Shown piece by piece: positions 34,102-43,509 of a stretch of DNA of 64,000 nt. Below the pieces are notes generated by a model that searched no databases, was not told the DNA's origin, and saw nothing but the letters and a program-made list of their open reading frames with translations. The position numbers and the translations under genes were made by a program. Numbering within the stretch: position 1 is the first letter of the stretch; the number at the start of each line of letters is the position of its first letter. The stretch comes from Azotobacter bryophylli (GTDB taxonomy: Bacteria > Pseudomonadota > Gammaproteobacteria > Pseudomonadales > Pseudomonadaceae): the NCBI RefSeq assembly GCF_042643485.1, contig NZ_JBHRSJ010000012.1, positions 248,001-312,000 on the forward strand, read 5' to 3'.

Positions 34102-36566
34102 CGGGATTGGGTCCGCTGGCTGGCGTCGACGTGCACGAAGAAGCGCAGGCCGAGGTAGTCGGAGAGCTGCCCCGCCGTCGCCGCGGCATCGCGCAGCAGA
34201 GCGGCCAGCTCGGCCAGCGCGGCGGCGTCGACGCGCTCCAGACGACGGAAGTCGAAGGCCAGCAGGCGCGCCTCCAGGGCGCCGATGTCCGGCGGTGCCA
34301 GTTCTAAGCGCTCGGCCAGCCCGCGCAGCGACGCCTGCAATTCACGCAGCTGGAACAGCACCGAGTGGGGGTTCTGCTCGTCGCGCAGGAGCAGGTCGAG
34401 CACCGGGATCAGCTGCGCCGTGGCCATGTAGCGGGTGCGGTAGGTGATGCTGCTGTTGCCCAGTTCGAGCAGCCAGGCCAGCGCCGACGGATCGGCCTGC
34501 GCCGGGCCGTCGAGGAAGCCGGCGATGCTGCCGGCGACGAACTGCAGACGCTCGATGCGGCAGCCGATCAGCAGGAACAGCCAGCCGTGGTCGCGGGTCA
34601 TGTCGTCGAGGGCGAAGCCCGACAGCGAGGCCAGCGAGATCAGCAGGCCGTCGAGGAATTCGAGCAGCTCGCCGAAGTCGGCCCTCTCGTTCTCCAGCCG
34701 CTGGGCGCTGCGCTGCAGCTCTCGCAGGGCCTGCCAGTGCGACTGGGACAGCTTGCCGCGGACGCTGGCGGCGGCCGCGCCCAGGTACTGCAGGTCGTTG
34801 CGCAGGCTGGTCGGCCAGTCGCGGCCCTGCACGGCCTGGCGCAGCTGCCGCTCCAGCGTCAGGTCGTCTTCCCCGCCGAGCAGGCCGAGGCTCTCCGCCA
34901 CGGCCAGGGCGGCCTGCAGGGACTGCGGGTCGTCGTCATCGTCCACGTAGCGGGCCAGCATGATGCGCAGCAGCCGCGCGCAGTCCTCGCTGCGCTCGCA
35001 GTAGCGGCCGTACCAGAACAGGTTCTCGGCGACCCGCGACGGCAGGTAGGGGTCGCTGCGCACGATGTCGGCCACGCCCAGGGGACGCACCCACTGCCAG
35101 GGCTCGCCGGCGCCGTGCCGGCCGCCCAGCACCCAGGTGTCCTTGCTCGCCCCGCCGCGCTGCATGGACAGCACCTCGGCGTCGGCCTCAGCGGCGACCC
35201 GGGTCAGGCCGCCGGGCATCACCCGATAGCCGTCCCGGCAGGCCACGGCGAACACCCGCATGCCGATCGGGCGCGATTCCAGACGGCCGCTGGCGGCCTG
35301 CCAGACCGGCGCCTGGGACAGCAGCGGGCGCTCCTGGCCGACGTAGGCGTAGGGCCGCAGGCGCAGGCGTTCGGCCAGGACGGCGCGCTCGACGTCGTCC
35401 AGTTCGGGGCCGAACAGCGGCTCGAAGTGCTGCGACGGGTAGGCCGAGCGGATCAACAGCTGCGGCAGCTTCTTCACCGCCTCCTCCAGCACCGGCGGTT
35501 CGCCGCACCACCAGCTGGCGATGGACGGCAGCAGCAGCTCCTCGCCGAACAGCCGGCGGTTGATCGCCGGCAGGAAGCCGGGCAGGCCGGGGGACTCCAG
35601 CACCCCGCTGCCGAGGGCGTTGGCCACCAGCACGCGGCCGGCGCGCACCGCCTCGAGCAGGCCGGTCACGCCGAGGGCGGAGTCGGCGCGCAGCTCCAGC
35701 GGGTCGCAGAAATCGTCGTCGAGCCGGCGCAGGATCGCGTGCACCCGCTTCAGCCCGCCGAGGGTCTTGAGGTAGACGGTGGCGTCGCGCACCGTCAGGT
35801 CGCTGCCCTCGGCCAGCGGATAGCCCAGCTGGCGCGCCAGGTAGAGGTGCTCGAAATAGCTCTCGTTGAAGCGCCCGGGCGTCAGCAGCACCACCAGCGG
35901 CGTCTCGCCGTCGCTGGGCGCCTGGCGCGCCAGGGTCTCGCGCAGGCCGAGGAAGAAGCCGGCGATGTACTGCACGCGCAGGTCGCGGTAGAGATCGGGC
36001 AGGGCGCGCGAGACGATCTGCCGGTTCTCCAGGGCGTAGCCGGCGCCGGAGGGTGCCTGGGTGCGGTCGGCGGTGACCCACCAGCGGCCGTCCGGCCCGC
36101 GCGTCAGGTCCACGGCGTAGACGTGCAGCCAGGTGCCGCCCGGCGGACGGATGCCCTGGCAGGGCCAGAGGAAGTTGTTGTGGCCGAACACCAGATCGGT
36201 CGGCAGCAGCCCCTCGGCGAGCAGCCGCTGCGGGCCGTAGATGTCGGCCAGCATGGCGTTCAGCAGGGTGGCGCGCTGGGCCACGCCACGGGCCAGCGGC
36301 TCCCATTCCTCGGCCGGAATCAGGTTCGGCAGCAGATCCAGCTCCCAGGGCCGGTCGGCGCCGTCCGGGTCGGCGTAGACGTTGTAGGTCACGCCGTTTT
36401 CCTGGATCTGCCGGGCCAGCAGCTCCTGGCGCTGGCGCAGCTGGGCCGGCGGGCAGTTCTGCAGGTAGTCGAACAGCCGCCGCCAGTGCGGCCGCACCCG
36501 GCCCCTGGCGTCGAAGAGCTCGTGGTAGGTCGCGGGGTCGCGGGCGGCAGCGGACGATTTGGACAT
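34098..36566 (-). CDS. Circularly permuted ATP-grasp / alpha-E fusion protein
   Basis: Cytosolic protein of 822 residues that joins a circularly permuted ATP-grasp domain (COG2308 type, about residues 60-480) to an all-helical alpha-E domain (DUF403, about 500-815). In many genomes these are separate adjacent genes; here they are fused. The ATP-grasp half shows the conserved GHNNFLWPCQG, YAVDLTRGPDG, SGAGYALENR and NALGSGVLESPG segments. The family is predicted to make an amide or peptide-like bond with ATP, but no substrate is known. I chose the ATG at 36566; a TTG lies 18 bp upstream. Confidence 0.88.
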   Translation of the reverse strand: MSKSSAAARDPATYHELFDARGRVRPHWRRLFDYLQNCPPAQLRQRQELLARQIQENGVTYNVYADPDGADRPWELDLLPNLIPAEEWEPLARGVAQRATLLNAMLADIYGPQRLLAEGLLPTDLVFGHNNFLWPCQGIRPPGGTWLHVYAVDLTRGPDGRWWVTADRTQAPSGAGYALENRQIVSRALPDLYRDLRVQYIAGFFLGLRETLARQAPSDGETPLVVLLTPGRFNESYFEHLYLARQLGYPLAEGSDLTVRDATVYLKTLGGLKRVHAILRRLDDDFCDPLELRADSALGVTGLLEAVRAGRVLVANALGSGVLESPGLPGFLPAINRRLFGEELLLPSIASWWCGEPPVLEEAVKKLPQLLIRSAYPSQHFEPLFGPELDDVERAVLAERLRLRPYAYVGQERPLLSQAPVWQAASGRLESRPIGMRVFAVACRDGYRVMPGGLTRVAAEADAEVLSMQRGGASKDTWVLGGRHGAGEPWQWVRPLGVADIVRSDPYLPSRVAENLFWYGRYCERSEDCARLLRIMLARYVDDDDDPQSLQAALAVAESLGLLGGEDDLTLERQLRQAVQGRDWPTSLRNDLQYLGAAAASVRGKLSQSHWQALRELQRSAQRLENERADFGELLEFLDGLLISLASLSGFALDDMTRDHGWLFLLIGCRIERLQFVAGSIAGFLDGPAQADPSALAWLLELGNSSITYRTRYMATAQLIPVLDLLLRDEQNPHSVLFQLRELQASLRGLAERLELAPPDIGALEARLLAFDFRRLERVDAAALAELAALLRDAAATAGQLSDYLGLRFFVHVDASQRTQSR

Positions 36567-36597
36567 AGGAACTCGGTCGGACAAAAGATCGGTATGG

Positions 36598-36654
36598 GAG
36601 CGAACCCGGGCGCGACAGGCCGCACAGCGGCTCGGTCGCGGATGGGCTCGCTCC
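36598..36654. repeat. REP-like hairpin inside the transglutaminase operon
   Basis: GGAGCGAACCC (36598-36608) pairs with GGGCTCGCTCC (36644-36654) around a GC-rich centre that itself contains CGCGAC and GTCGCG. The form TAGGAGCGAGCCC...CGCGA is typical of Pseudomonas REP sequences. It sits in the 101-bp gap between the DUF2126 and ATP-grasp genes and could lower or stabilise parts of the mRNA. Confidence 0.7.
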
Positions 36655-36667
36655 TACCTGCGCAGGT

Positions 36668-39600
36668 TCATGTCCTGCGCAGATCCAGGGTCATCGGCAG
36701 CTCCCGGTTCTCCACCGGCGCGGCTGGCGTGAGCTTGCCGGGCGTGTGGCCGATGCGGAAGAAGCGCGCCAGACGCCGGCTCTCCGCCTCGTAGGCGTTG
36801 ACCGGCAGGGTTTCGTAGTTGCGCCCGCCCGGATGGGCGACATGGTACTGGCAACCGCCCAGGGAGCGCTGCATCCAGGTGTCCACCAGGTCGAACACCA
36901 GCGGCGCGTGCACGCCGATGGTCGGCTGCAGGCAGGAGGCCGGCTGCCAGGCGCGGTAGCGCACGCCGCCGACGAACTCGCCGACCTTGCCGGTGGGCGT
37001 GAGCGGCACCGGCACGCCGTTGCAGGTCAGCACGTAGCGGTCCGGCGCCATGCCGGCGACCTTCACCTGCAGCCGCTCCAGGGACGAGTCCACGTAGCGC
37101 ACGGTGCCGCCGACGGCACCCTCCTCGCCCAGCACGTGCCAGGGCTCCAGGGCCTGGCGCAGCTGCAGGTCGATGCCCTGCACGGCGAAGTCGCCGAGCT
37201 TGGGGAAGCGGAACTCGAAGTGCGGGGCGAACCATTCCGGGCGCAGGCCGTAGCCGCACTCGTTCAGCTCGTGGAGCACGTCGTGGAAATCCTGGGCGAC
37301 GAAGTGCGGCAGCAGGAAGCGGTCGTGCAGCTCGGTGCCCCAGCGCACCAGGCGCTGCGGCCGGTACGGCTCCTTCCAGAAGCGCGCGATCAGGGCGCGC
37401 AGCAGCAGTTGCTGGGCCAGGCTCATCTGCGCGTGGGGCGGCATCTCGAAGGCGCGCAGTTCCAGCAGGCCGAGCCGGCCGCTGCTGGAGTCCGGCGAGT
37501 ACAGCTTGTCGATGCAGAATTCGGCGCGGTGGGTGTTGCCGGTGACGTCCACCAGCAGGTTGCGCAGCAGGCGGTCGACCAGCCACGGCGGGCAGTCGAC
37601 GCCCGGCTCGGGCATCTGGGCGAAGGCGATCTCCAGCTCGTAGAGCGAATCGTTGCGCGCCTCGTCCACCCGCGGCGCCTGGGAGGTCGGGCCGATGAAC
37701 AGGCCGCTGAACAGATAGGACAGCGACGGGTGGTTGTGCCAGTAGCTGACCAGGCTGCGCAGCAGGTCCGGCCGGCGCAGGAACGGCGAGTCCGCCGGGG
37801 TGGCGCCGCCGAGGACGAAGTGGTTGCCGCCGCCGGTGCCGGTGTGGCGGCCGTCGATCATGAACTTCTCCGATGACAGCCGGGTCTGGCGCGCCGCCTC
37901 GTAGAGGAATTCGGTGCGCTCGACCAGCTCGTCCCAGCTCGCCGCCGGGTGGATGTTCACCTCGATCACGCCCGGGTCAGGCGTCACGCGGAAGTGGACG
38001 AGGCGCGGGTCGGCCGGCGGCTCGTAGCCTTCCAGCAGGACAGGACAGCCCAGTTCGGCGGCGGTCGCCTCGATGGCGGCGACCAGCTCCAGGTAATCCT
38101 CCAGGCGCGCAAGCGGCGGCATGAAGAGGTACAGGCGGCCGTCGCGCGGCTCGGCGCAGAGCGCGGTGCGGACGATGCCGGCGGCCGACTCGAACGGCGC
38201 CGGCTGCACGGCGGTAGCTTGGGCGGCTCTGCTCCGGCCGGAGGCCGCATCCTGCCGGACAGCTTCCTGCCGGGCCGGCGCCCCGCGCAGCTGCCGGACG
38301 ATCTGCGTCAGGCTCGGCAACGGCGGGAAGCTCTGGTTCGGATCGGGCGACTGCACGTAGGGGTAGTCGCTCTGGCTGACCCAGGGCTGCGAATCCAGCG
38401 GCAGGCGATAGCCCAGCGGCGAGTCGCCGGGGATCAGCCGGCAGTGCTCGTCGCGCAGAAACCAGGGGCCGGACTGCCAGAGCGCGCCGCCGACGCTGCG
38501 GGCGAGCGGCAGCACGTGGCCGACCACCCGCTCGAGGCCCTGGTCGAACACCCGGCGCAGGCGCTCGCGCTCCAGCGGATCGGCCAGGCGCGAATCCTCA
38601 GGGCTCACGTTCTCCGGCAGTCGGCGTTCGCGCCAGAGGTAGTAGAGCCAATCCTCGTAGGCCGGGAAGACGTGCTCGGCGGAGAGGCCCAGGTAGCCGG
38701 CGAGGATCGTCAGGAAGCGCGCCGCCAGTTGGGCGTCGGCACCGTAGTCGCGGCTCTCGTCGGCCAGGAGCGCGGCGTCCCGCCAGACCGGCTGGCCGTC
38801 GCGGCGCCAGAAGCAGTTCAGCGACCAGCGCGGCAGTTGCTCGCCCGGATACCACTTGCCCTGGCCGAAGTGCACCAGGCCCTGCGGCGCATAGTGTTCG
38901 CGCAGGCGGTGGAACAGCTCGGCGGCCAGGCGGCGCTTGTTCGGCCCCAGTGCCTCGGTGTTCCACTCCGCATCGTCCGGGTAGTCGACGGCGACGAAGG
39001 TCGGCTCGCCGCCCATGGTCAGGCGCACGTCGGCACGGGCGAGATCGGCGTCGACCTGCCGGCCGAGGGCGCGGATCGCCTGCCACTGCTCTTCGCTGTA
39101 GGGCCTGGTCACCCGCGGCGCTTCCCAGATGCGCTCGACGCGCATCTCGTGGGAGAAATCGCACTCGCACTCGTCGATCAGCCCGCTGATCGGCGCCGCC
39201 GAGGACGGCTCGGGGCTGCAGGCCAGCGGGATGTGGCCCTCGCCGGCGAACAGCCCGGAAGTCGGGTCGAGGCCGATCCAGCCGGCGCCCGGCAGGTAGA
39301 CCTCGCACCAGGCGTGCAGGTCGGTGAAGTCCACCTCGGTGCCGCTGGGACCGTCGAGCGCCTTCACATCGGCAGTGAGCTGGATCAGGTAGCCGGAGAC
39401 GAAGCGCGCCGCCAGGCCCAGGTGGCGCAGCAGCTGCACCAGCAGCCAGGCCGAGTCGCGGCAGGAGCCGGAGGCCTTTTCCAGGGTCTCCTCGGGCGTC
39501 TGCACTCCCGGTTCCAGGCGGATCAGGTAGCGGACGTCGCGGGACAGGCGCTGGTTCAGCGCCACCAGGAAGTCGACGCTGGGCCTGGGCGTGCGCTCGA

Positions 39601-40000
39601 TGCCGCCCAGATAGTCGGCGAACCGCGGGGTCGCCGGCAGGGTCGCCAGGTAGGGCGCCAGCTCGCGCCGCTCGCCCTCGGTATAGGCGAAGGGAATCTT
39701 CTCGGCGTAGGGCTCGAGGAAGAAGTCGAAGGGGTTGAACACCGCCATCTCCGCGACCAGGTCGACCTCGACCTTCAGCTCCCGGGTCTTCTCCGGAAAC
39801 ACCAGGCGCGCCAGGTAGTTGCCCTGCGGGTCCTGCTGCCAGTTGATGAAGTGCTCGCCCGGCGCCACCTTCAACGCATAGGAGAGAATCCGGGTGCGGC
39901 TATGGGGCGCCGGACGCAGGCGGACGATCTGCGGGCCGAGGGCGACCGGACGGTCATAGCGGTAGTGGGTGACATGGTGCAAAGCGACATGAATCGACAC
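36668..40000 (-). CDS. Transglutaminase-DUF2126 fusion protein
   Basis: Large cytosolic protein of 1110 residues. The N-terminal ~290 residues are a bacterial transglutaminase with C180 (ASGSCRDSAW), H229 (TDLHAWCEVY) and D245 (GLDPTSG). The remaining ~800 residues are a DUF2126 domain, with the conserved LTMGGEPTFV, GGGNHFVLGG and NTHRAEFCIDKL stretches. DUF2126 has been proposed to be an enzyme of amide-bond chemistry, but no reaction is established. I chose a GTG start at 40000 because aggagg lies 6-7 nt before it and the protein then begins MSIHVALHHVTHYRY as in relatives; no ATG is suitable. A linker at ~565-610 is Ala/Arg-rich. It is first in the three-gene operon. Confidence 0.88.
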   Translation of the reverse strand: MSIHVALHHVTHYRYDRPVALGPQIVRLRPAPHSRTRILSYALKVAPGEHFINWQQDPQGNYLARLVFPEKTRELKVEVDLVAEMAVFNPFDFFLEPYAEKIPFAYTEGERRELAPYLATLPATPRFADYLGGIERTPRPSVDFLVALNQRLSRDVRYLIRLEPGVQTPEETLEKASGSCRDSAWLLVQLLRHLGLAARFVSGYLIQLTADVKALDGPSGTEVDFTDLHAWCEVYLPGAGWIGLDPTSGLFAGEGHIPLACSPEPSSAAPISGLIDECECDFSHEMRVERIWEAPRVTRPYSEEQWQAIRALGRQVDADLARADVRLTMGGEPTFVAVDYPDDAEWNTEALGPNKRRLAAELFHRLREHYAPQGLVHFGQGKWYPGEQLPRWSLNCFWRRDGQPVWRDAALLADESRDYGADAQLAARFLTILAGYLGLSAEHVFPAYEDWLYYLWRERRLPENVSPEDSRLADPLERERLRRVFDQGLERVVGHVLPLARSVGGALWQSGPWFLRDEHCRLIPGDSPLGYRLPLDSQPWVSQSDYPYVQSPDPNQSFPPLPSLTQIVRQLRGAPARQEAVRQDAASGRSRAAQATAVQPAPFESAAGIVRTALCAEPRDGRLYLFMPPLARLEDYLELVAAIEATAAELGCPVLLEGYEPPADPRLVHFRVTPDPGVIEVNIHPAASWDELVERTEFLYEAARQTRLSSEKFMIDGRHTGTGGGNHFVLGGATPADSPFLRRPDLLRSLVSYWHNHPSLSYLFSGLFIGPTSQAPRVDEARNDSLYELEIAFAQMPEPGVDCPPWLVDRLLRNLLVDVTGNTHRAEFCIDKLYSPDSSSGRLGLLELRAFEMPPHAQMSLAQQLLLRALIARFWKEPYRPQRLVRWGTELHDRFLLPHFVAQDFHDVLHELNECGYGLRPEWFAPHFEFRFPKLGDFAVQGIDLQLRQALEPWHVLGEEGAVGGTVRYVDSSLERLQVKVAGMAPDRYVLTCNGVPVPLTPTGKVGEFVGGVRYRAWQPASCLQPTIGVHAPLVFDLVDTWMQRSLGGCQYHVAHPGGRNYETLPVNAYEAESRRLARFFRIGHTPGKLTPAAPVENRELPMTLDLRRT

Positions 40001-40240
40001 GGCGAGCCTCCTGCGAGCCAAACGCGATAGCCGATGCTAGCAAGTCCTATGCCCGCGAATATGACAGCACCTCCCGGTTTTCCTTCCGCCGCCAGCACCA
40101 GTTAAGGGCAGCCAGTCCAAATCGGTGCCAATGATCGCACCAGCAGCGGGCAACCACTTAGCACATCCGCATCCGATCAAAAAACGTACAAACGCAGCGC
40201 CTCGGGTATAATCGCCGCCCCCTCGGTTCACCCATCCGCC

Positions 40241-41473
40241 ATGTCCACAGCCCCTCTGAGCGGCCCGCAGCTGCGCGCACGCTTCCTCGCCCTCGACGAC
40301 TTCCTGCTCCGCCACCAGGCGTTCTGGCGGCCGCGCCCGTTCCAGCATCTGCAATTGCCCTGGGAGAGCGAACATCCCGAACTCGCCGGCTGGCTGCGCC
40401 GGCGCTCGCTGGAGGAGGCCGAGGCCGACCACAACCATCCCGAGCGTCTCGATGCGCCCCAGCCCTTCGCCGCCATGGCAGCGATCTCGGCCGCGCTCGC
40501 CACCGTCGGCGAACTGCCGGACGGCGACTGGAACGCCCCGCCGGAGCGCTTCGCGGTGGACATCCCCGGGCGCAAGTGGCAGCAGATCAGGCAGTTCGCC
40601 AGCCGCTTGCGCTTTCGCGAGAAGCCCGCCCACTGGCTCGACTGGTGCGCCGGCAAGGGCCACCTCGGGCGGGTCCTGGCCCACGACGGCAGCGCGCTCA
40701 CCTGCCTGGAACACGACGCGGAACTGGTCAAGTCCGGCCAGGCGCTCAGCACCCGCCTGCGGATCCGCGCGCAGCACCGCCTGCAGGACGTGCTCGCCGT
40801 CGATGCCGCCGCGCAACTGCACGCCGAGCACACGCCGGTCGCCCTGCACGCCTGCGGCGAGCTGCACATGCGCCTGCTGCGCCTGGCCAGCGCTGCCGGC
40901 TGCCGGCAGCTGGCCGTGGCCCCCTGCTGCTACAACCGCATCGCCGGCGACGACTACCAGCCGCTTTCCGCCGCGGCCAAGGCCTCTGGGCTGCAGCTGT
41001 CCCGCGAAGACCTGCGCCTGCCGCTGAGCGAAACCGTCACCGCCAGCGCCCGGGTGCGCCGCCAGCGCGATCAGTCCATGGCCCGCCGCCTGGCCTTCGA
41101 CCTGCTGCAGCGCGAACTGCGCGCCATCGACGACTATCTGCCGACCCCCTCGCTGCCCAGCGACTGGCTACAGAAACCCTTCGCCGACTACTGCCGCGAC
41201 CTGGCCGCCCTCAAGCAACTGCCACCTCCTCCCCCGTGCGACTGGCTGGCCCTGGAAGCCTGCGGCTGGCAGCGCCTGGCCCAGGTGCGCAACCTCGAAC
41301 TGGTTCGCAGCCTGTTCCGCCGCCCGCTGGAATTCTGGCTGCTGCTCGACCGCGCGCTGTACCTGGAGGAACAGGGCTACCAGGTCCGACTCGGGCGCTT
41401 CTGCGAACCGGCCCTGACCCCGCGCAACCTGCTGTTGCTGGCCGAACGGATTACCCGCAACAGCTGTGGATAA
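40241..41473 (+). CDS. Predicted SAM-dependent methyltransferase (METTL25-like)
   Basis: Protein of 410 residues with a class I methyltransferase core at about 115-270. Motif I reads LDWCAGKGHLGRVLA (near 133), an acidic LEHD follows, and APCCYNRI (near 228) is the distinctive segment of the METTL25/PF13679-type family. The N-terminal 110 residues and the C-terminal 130 residues are helical and of unknown role. The substrate is not known; relatives include RNA or protein methyltransferases. The gene is divergent from the DUF2126 gene with a 240-bp gap, and its transcript probably ends before tRNA-Thr. Confidence 0.75.
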   Translation: MSTAPLSGPQLRARFLALDDFLLRHQAFWRPRPFQHLQLPWESEHPELAGWLRRRSLEEAEADHNHPERLDAPQPFAAMAAISAALATVGELPDGDWNAPPERFAVDIPGRKWQQIRQFASRLRFREKPAHWLDWCAGKGHLGRVLAHDGSALTCLEHDAELVKSGQALSTRLRIRAQHRLQDVLAVDAAAQLHAEHTPVALHACGELHMRLLRLASAAGCRQLAVAPCCYNRIAGDDYQPLSAAAKASGLQLSREDLRLPLSETVTASARVRRQRDQSMARRLAFDLLQRELRAIDDYLPTPSLPSDWLQKPFADYCRDLAALKQLPPPPPCDWLALEACGWQRLAQVRNLELVRSLFRRPLEFWLLLDRALYLEEQGYQVRLGRFCEPALTPRNLLLLAERITRNSCG

Positions 41474-41701
41474 CTCTGTTGATGCTTTCCGGAAAAAGCC
41501 GCCGGAAGCCGGCCGGACGGGTCCGCAAAGGTGCTGATCGCTTTTCGAGTCCCCACGAAAAACCAAGCGCAAACATGGGCTTATAAAATGCGGCCAATGG
41601 ACGCATACGGAGTGCCATCACCCATCTTGCATGATCGCCCCAGATGTGAATAAGCGCAGCGGCAGGATCGCTGCGTTCACTGAGCCAGCAGCGCTAAGTG
41701 G

Positions 41702-41729
41702 TTTACTCACAAAGACAAATGGCTATAAT
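41702..41729 (+). promoter_or_regulatory. Sigma-70 promoter of tRNA-Thr
   Basis: A consensus TATAAT (41724-41729) lies 16 bp after TTTACT (41702-41707), with a start expected near 41736, just before the tRNA. Confidence 0.75.
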
Positions 41730-41743
41730 GGCGACCCTTCTCG

Positions 41744-41819
<76 letters not shown>

Positions 41820-41824
41820 TATAA

Positions 41825-41865
41825 AACAACGAAGGCCCGCAGCGATGCGGGCCTTCGTTGTTTTT
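41825..41865 (+). terminator. Terminator after tRNA-Thr
   Basis: A 16-bp perfect stem begins AACAACGAAGGCCCGC (41825-41840), has an AGCGAT loop, closes at 41862 and runs into TTTTT. Confidence 0.93.
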
Positions 41866-42051
41866 GGGGGTTCTGCTCCCATTGAGCGTGCAGCTGGCGT
41901 GGGCTGCTCTCCGTCTATGGCCTGCCCTTTCCCGTTTAGCCGAGCTCAATAGCCCCAGCACTTAGCCCATGAAGGGCGACGGCGAAGTGCCCTCCCCGCG
42001 GGCAGCCTCTGCAATGGCAAGCAGCGCTCCCTGGCCGCAAAGGGACCGACG

Positions 42052-42975
42052 CTACAGACCGTCGCAGGCGACCCGCCGGAGATCCGCCGAGGTGAGGACG
42101 CCCTGTGCCGTCCGGCTCTTCGCGGGTACGACGGCCGGTTTCGTGCGGATGTCGAGCCGGTCGGCAGTCCATGGCAGGGAATGATGGGCAGCCGACCGGA
42201 ACTGGCCGCTGGCTCCGTGGAAGTCCCAGCGCGTCACGGCGACGGGGTCCGCGGCGCCCCGCTCCAGATGGATCCGGTTGAAGGAGTTCGGGGCCTGGCC
42301 GCGAAGGCGCGTGGACAGGGCGGTACCGGCCTGCACTATCCATATCTCCCGCTCCAGATGCGGGTATTGCTGGCTCAGCGGCAGGACGTAGGGCCGGTGG
42401 TTGTGTCCGCCCATCACCATGTCCAGCCCCGCCTCGGCCCAGCGGGTCAGGGCCTCGTGGGCGCCGTGCTGAAGGTTGCGGTAGTCGTCCGCCCGCATCC
42501 CCCCGAAGGGCTGGTGCGCCACCAGGATCCGCCATTTGTCCCGATGGGTCCGGCGCAGCCGGTCGCAGACATAATCCACCTGCTCGGGAAGGACCCGGCC
42601 ATCCTTGCGGCGCTTGGGATGGGTGGTGTTGAGCCCGATGACGAGCAGGTCGTCAGTCTCGAACACCGGCTCCAGATCCCCGCCGATGTAGCGACGATAG
42701 TTGTCGTAGGGCCGCAGGAAACGCGCCAGCAGGTTGTGCAGTGGCAGGTCATGGTTGCCCGGGATCACCAGGGTTTCCCGGACGCCGCAGCGTTTCAGAC
42801 GCTCGAGGAAGGCCCGGGCGGCGGCGAACTGGCTGCGCCGCGCACGCTGGGTGATATCTCCGGAAAGTACCAGCAGGTCGACGCCCTGGTCGCGCACATG
42901 AGCTTCCATGGCCTCCAGTACCGGCTGCTGCTCCGTGCCGAAGTGAGTGTCCGAAATGTGCAGAATTGTTGTCAT
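42052..42975 (-). CDS. Calcineurin-like metallophosphoesterase
   Basis: Protein of 307 residues with all metal motifs of the CpdA/calcineurin-like phosphoesterases: HISDTHFG (residues 6-13), LSGDITQRA (near 37-45), PGNHDLP (near 72), HQPFGG (near 154) and GGHNHRP (near 190). It hydrolyses a phosphomono- or diester, possibly a cyclic nucleotide, though the natural substrate is unknown. No signal peptide is visible, so it is cytosolic. The last 50 residues are a poorly conserved tail. It is transcribed away from the TonB receptor gene. Confidence 0.85.
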   Translation of the reverse strand: MTTILHISDTHFGTEQQPVLEAMEAHVRDQGVDLLVLSGDITQRARRSQFAAARAFLERLKRCGVRETLVIPGNHDLPLHNLLARFLRPYDNYRRYIGGDLEPVFETDDLLVIGLNTTHPKRRKDGRVLPEQVDYVCDRLRRTHRDKWRILVAHQPFGGMRADDYRNLQHGAHEALTRWAEAGLDMVMGGHNHRPYVLPLSQQYPHLEREIWIVQAGTALSTRLRGQAPNSFNRIHLERGAADPVAVTRWDFHGASGQFRSAAHHSLPWTADRLDIRTKPAVVPAKSRTAQGVLTSADLRRVACDGL

Positions 42976-43509
42976 GGGCTAACCATCATTCCGTGAGTGG
43001 AAATGTCCTGTTCGGGGCCCAAGTTACCGGGCGTGGCTGAAATCAAGCTGAACGACACTGAAAAGCTCCCCTGCCCAGAACCTTACCGCGGGAAAAACGG
43101 GCCGCTCGGCCCTGCGCCCCTCCAAGGCGATCGTCCCTGCGCCCCCTATGCACGTTACGTCGATATCGTCCTGACGTCGATGGACCAGAACTCCGGGAAC
43201 CGGATCGTCCATGTTCGGCCAGCCGGCCCGGGCTATCCGCATTCCCGGTTCAAGGAGACGCTATATAGAGGTCTCGCGGCACGCATATCCATCGGCCACT
43301 CCTATGCATATGACACTATTTCTTCTTTGTTACAAAATTAAGCCATAAACGGCTATAAATCAGGCCATTACCCTGGTTTCGGTTGATATTATTTCAACAT
43401 CACACGCCGGAGCGGCAGACACCGCTACCGGCACCGCTAAAGACGCCACCTCGGAATTCATGACGAAAGGTCGGGATCGCCACGGGCTCCCGGCCGCCAA
43501 GAGCAACCA
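42976..43509. other. Intergenic region before the TonB receptor gene, with a dyad
   Basis: A 114-codon open frame here (42997-43341) shows no family features and is not accepted as a gene. The last ~190 bp are clearly more A/T-rich than their surroundings, as expected for a regulated promoter. A dyad GTTGA-TATTATT-TCAAC at 43382-43398 is a candidate operator; it resembles metal-regulator sites (Zur type) only loosely. Confidence 0.35.

Noticed and set aside
42997..43341. 114-codon open frame before the TonB receptor
   Set aside because: No ribosome-binding site, no family features, and the composition is that of a promoter region.
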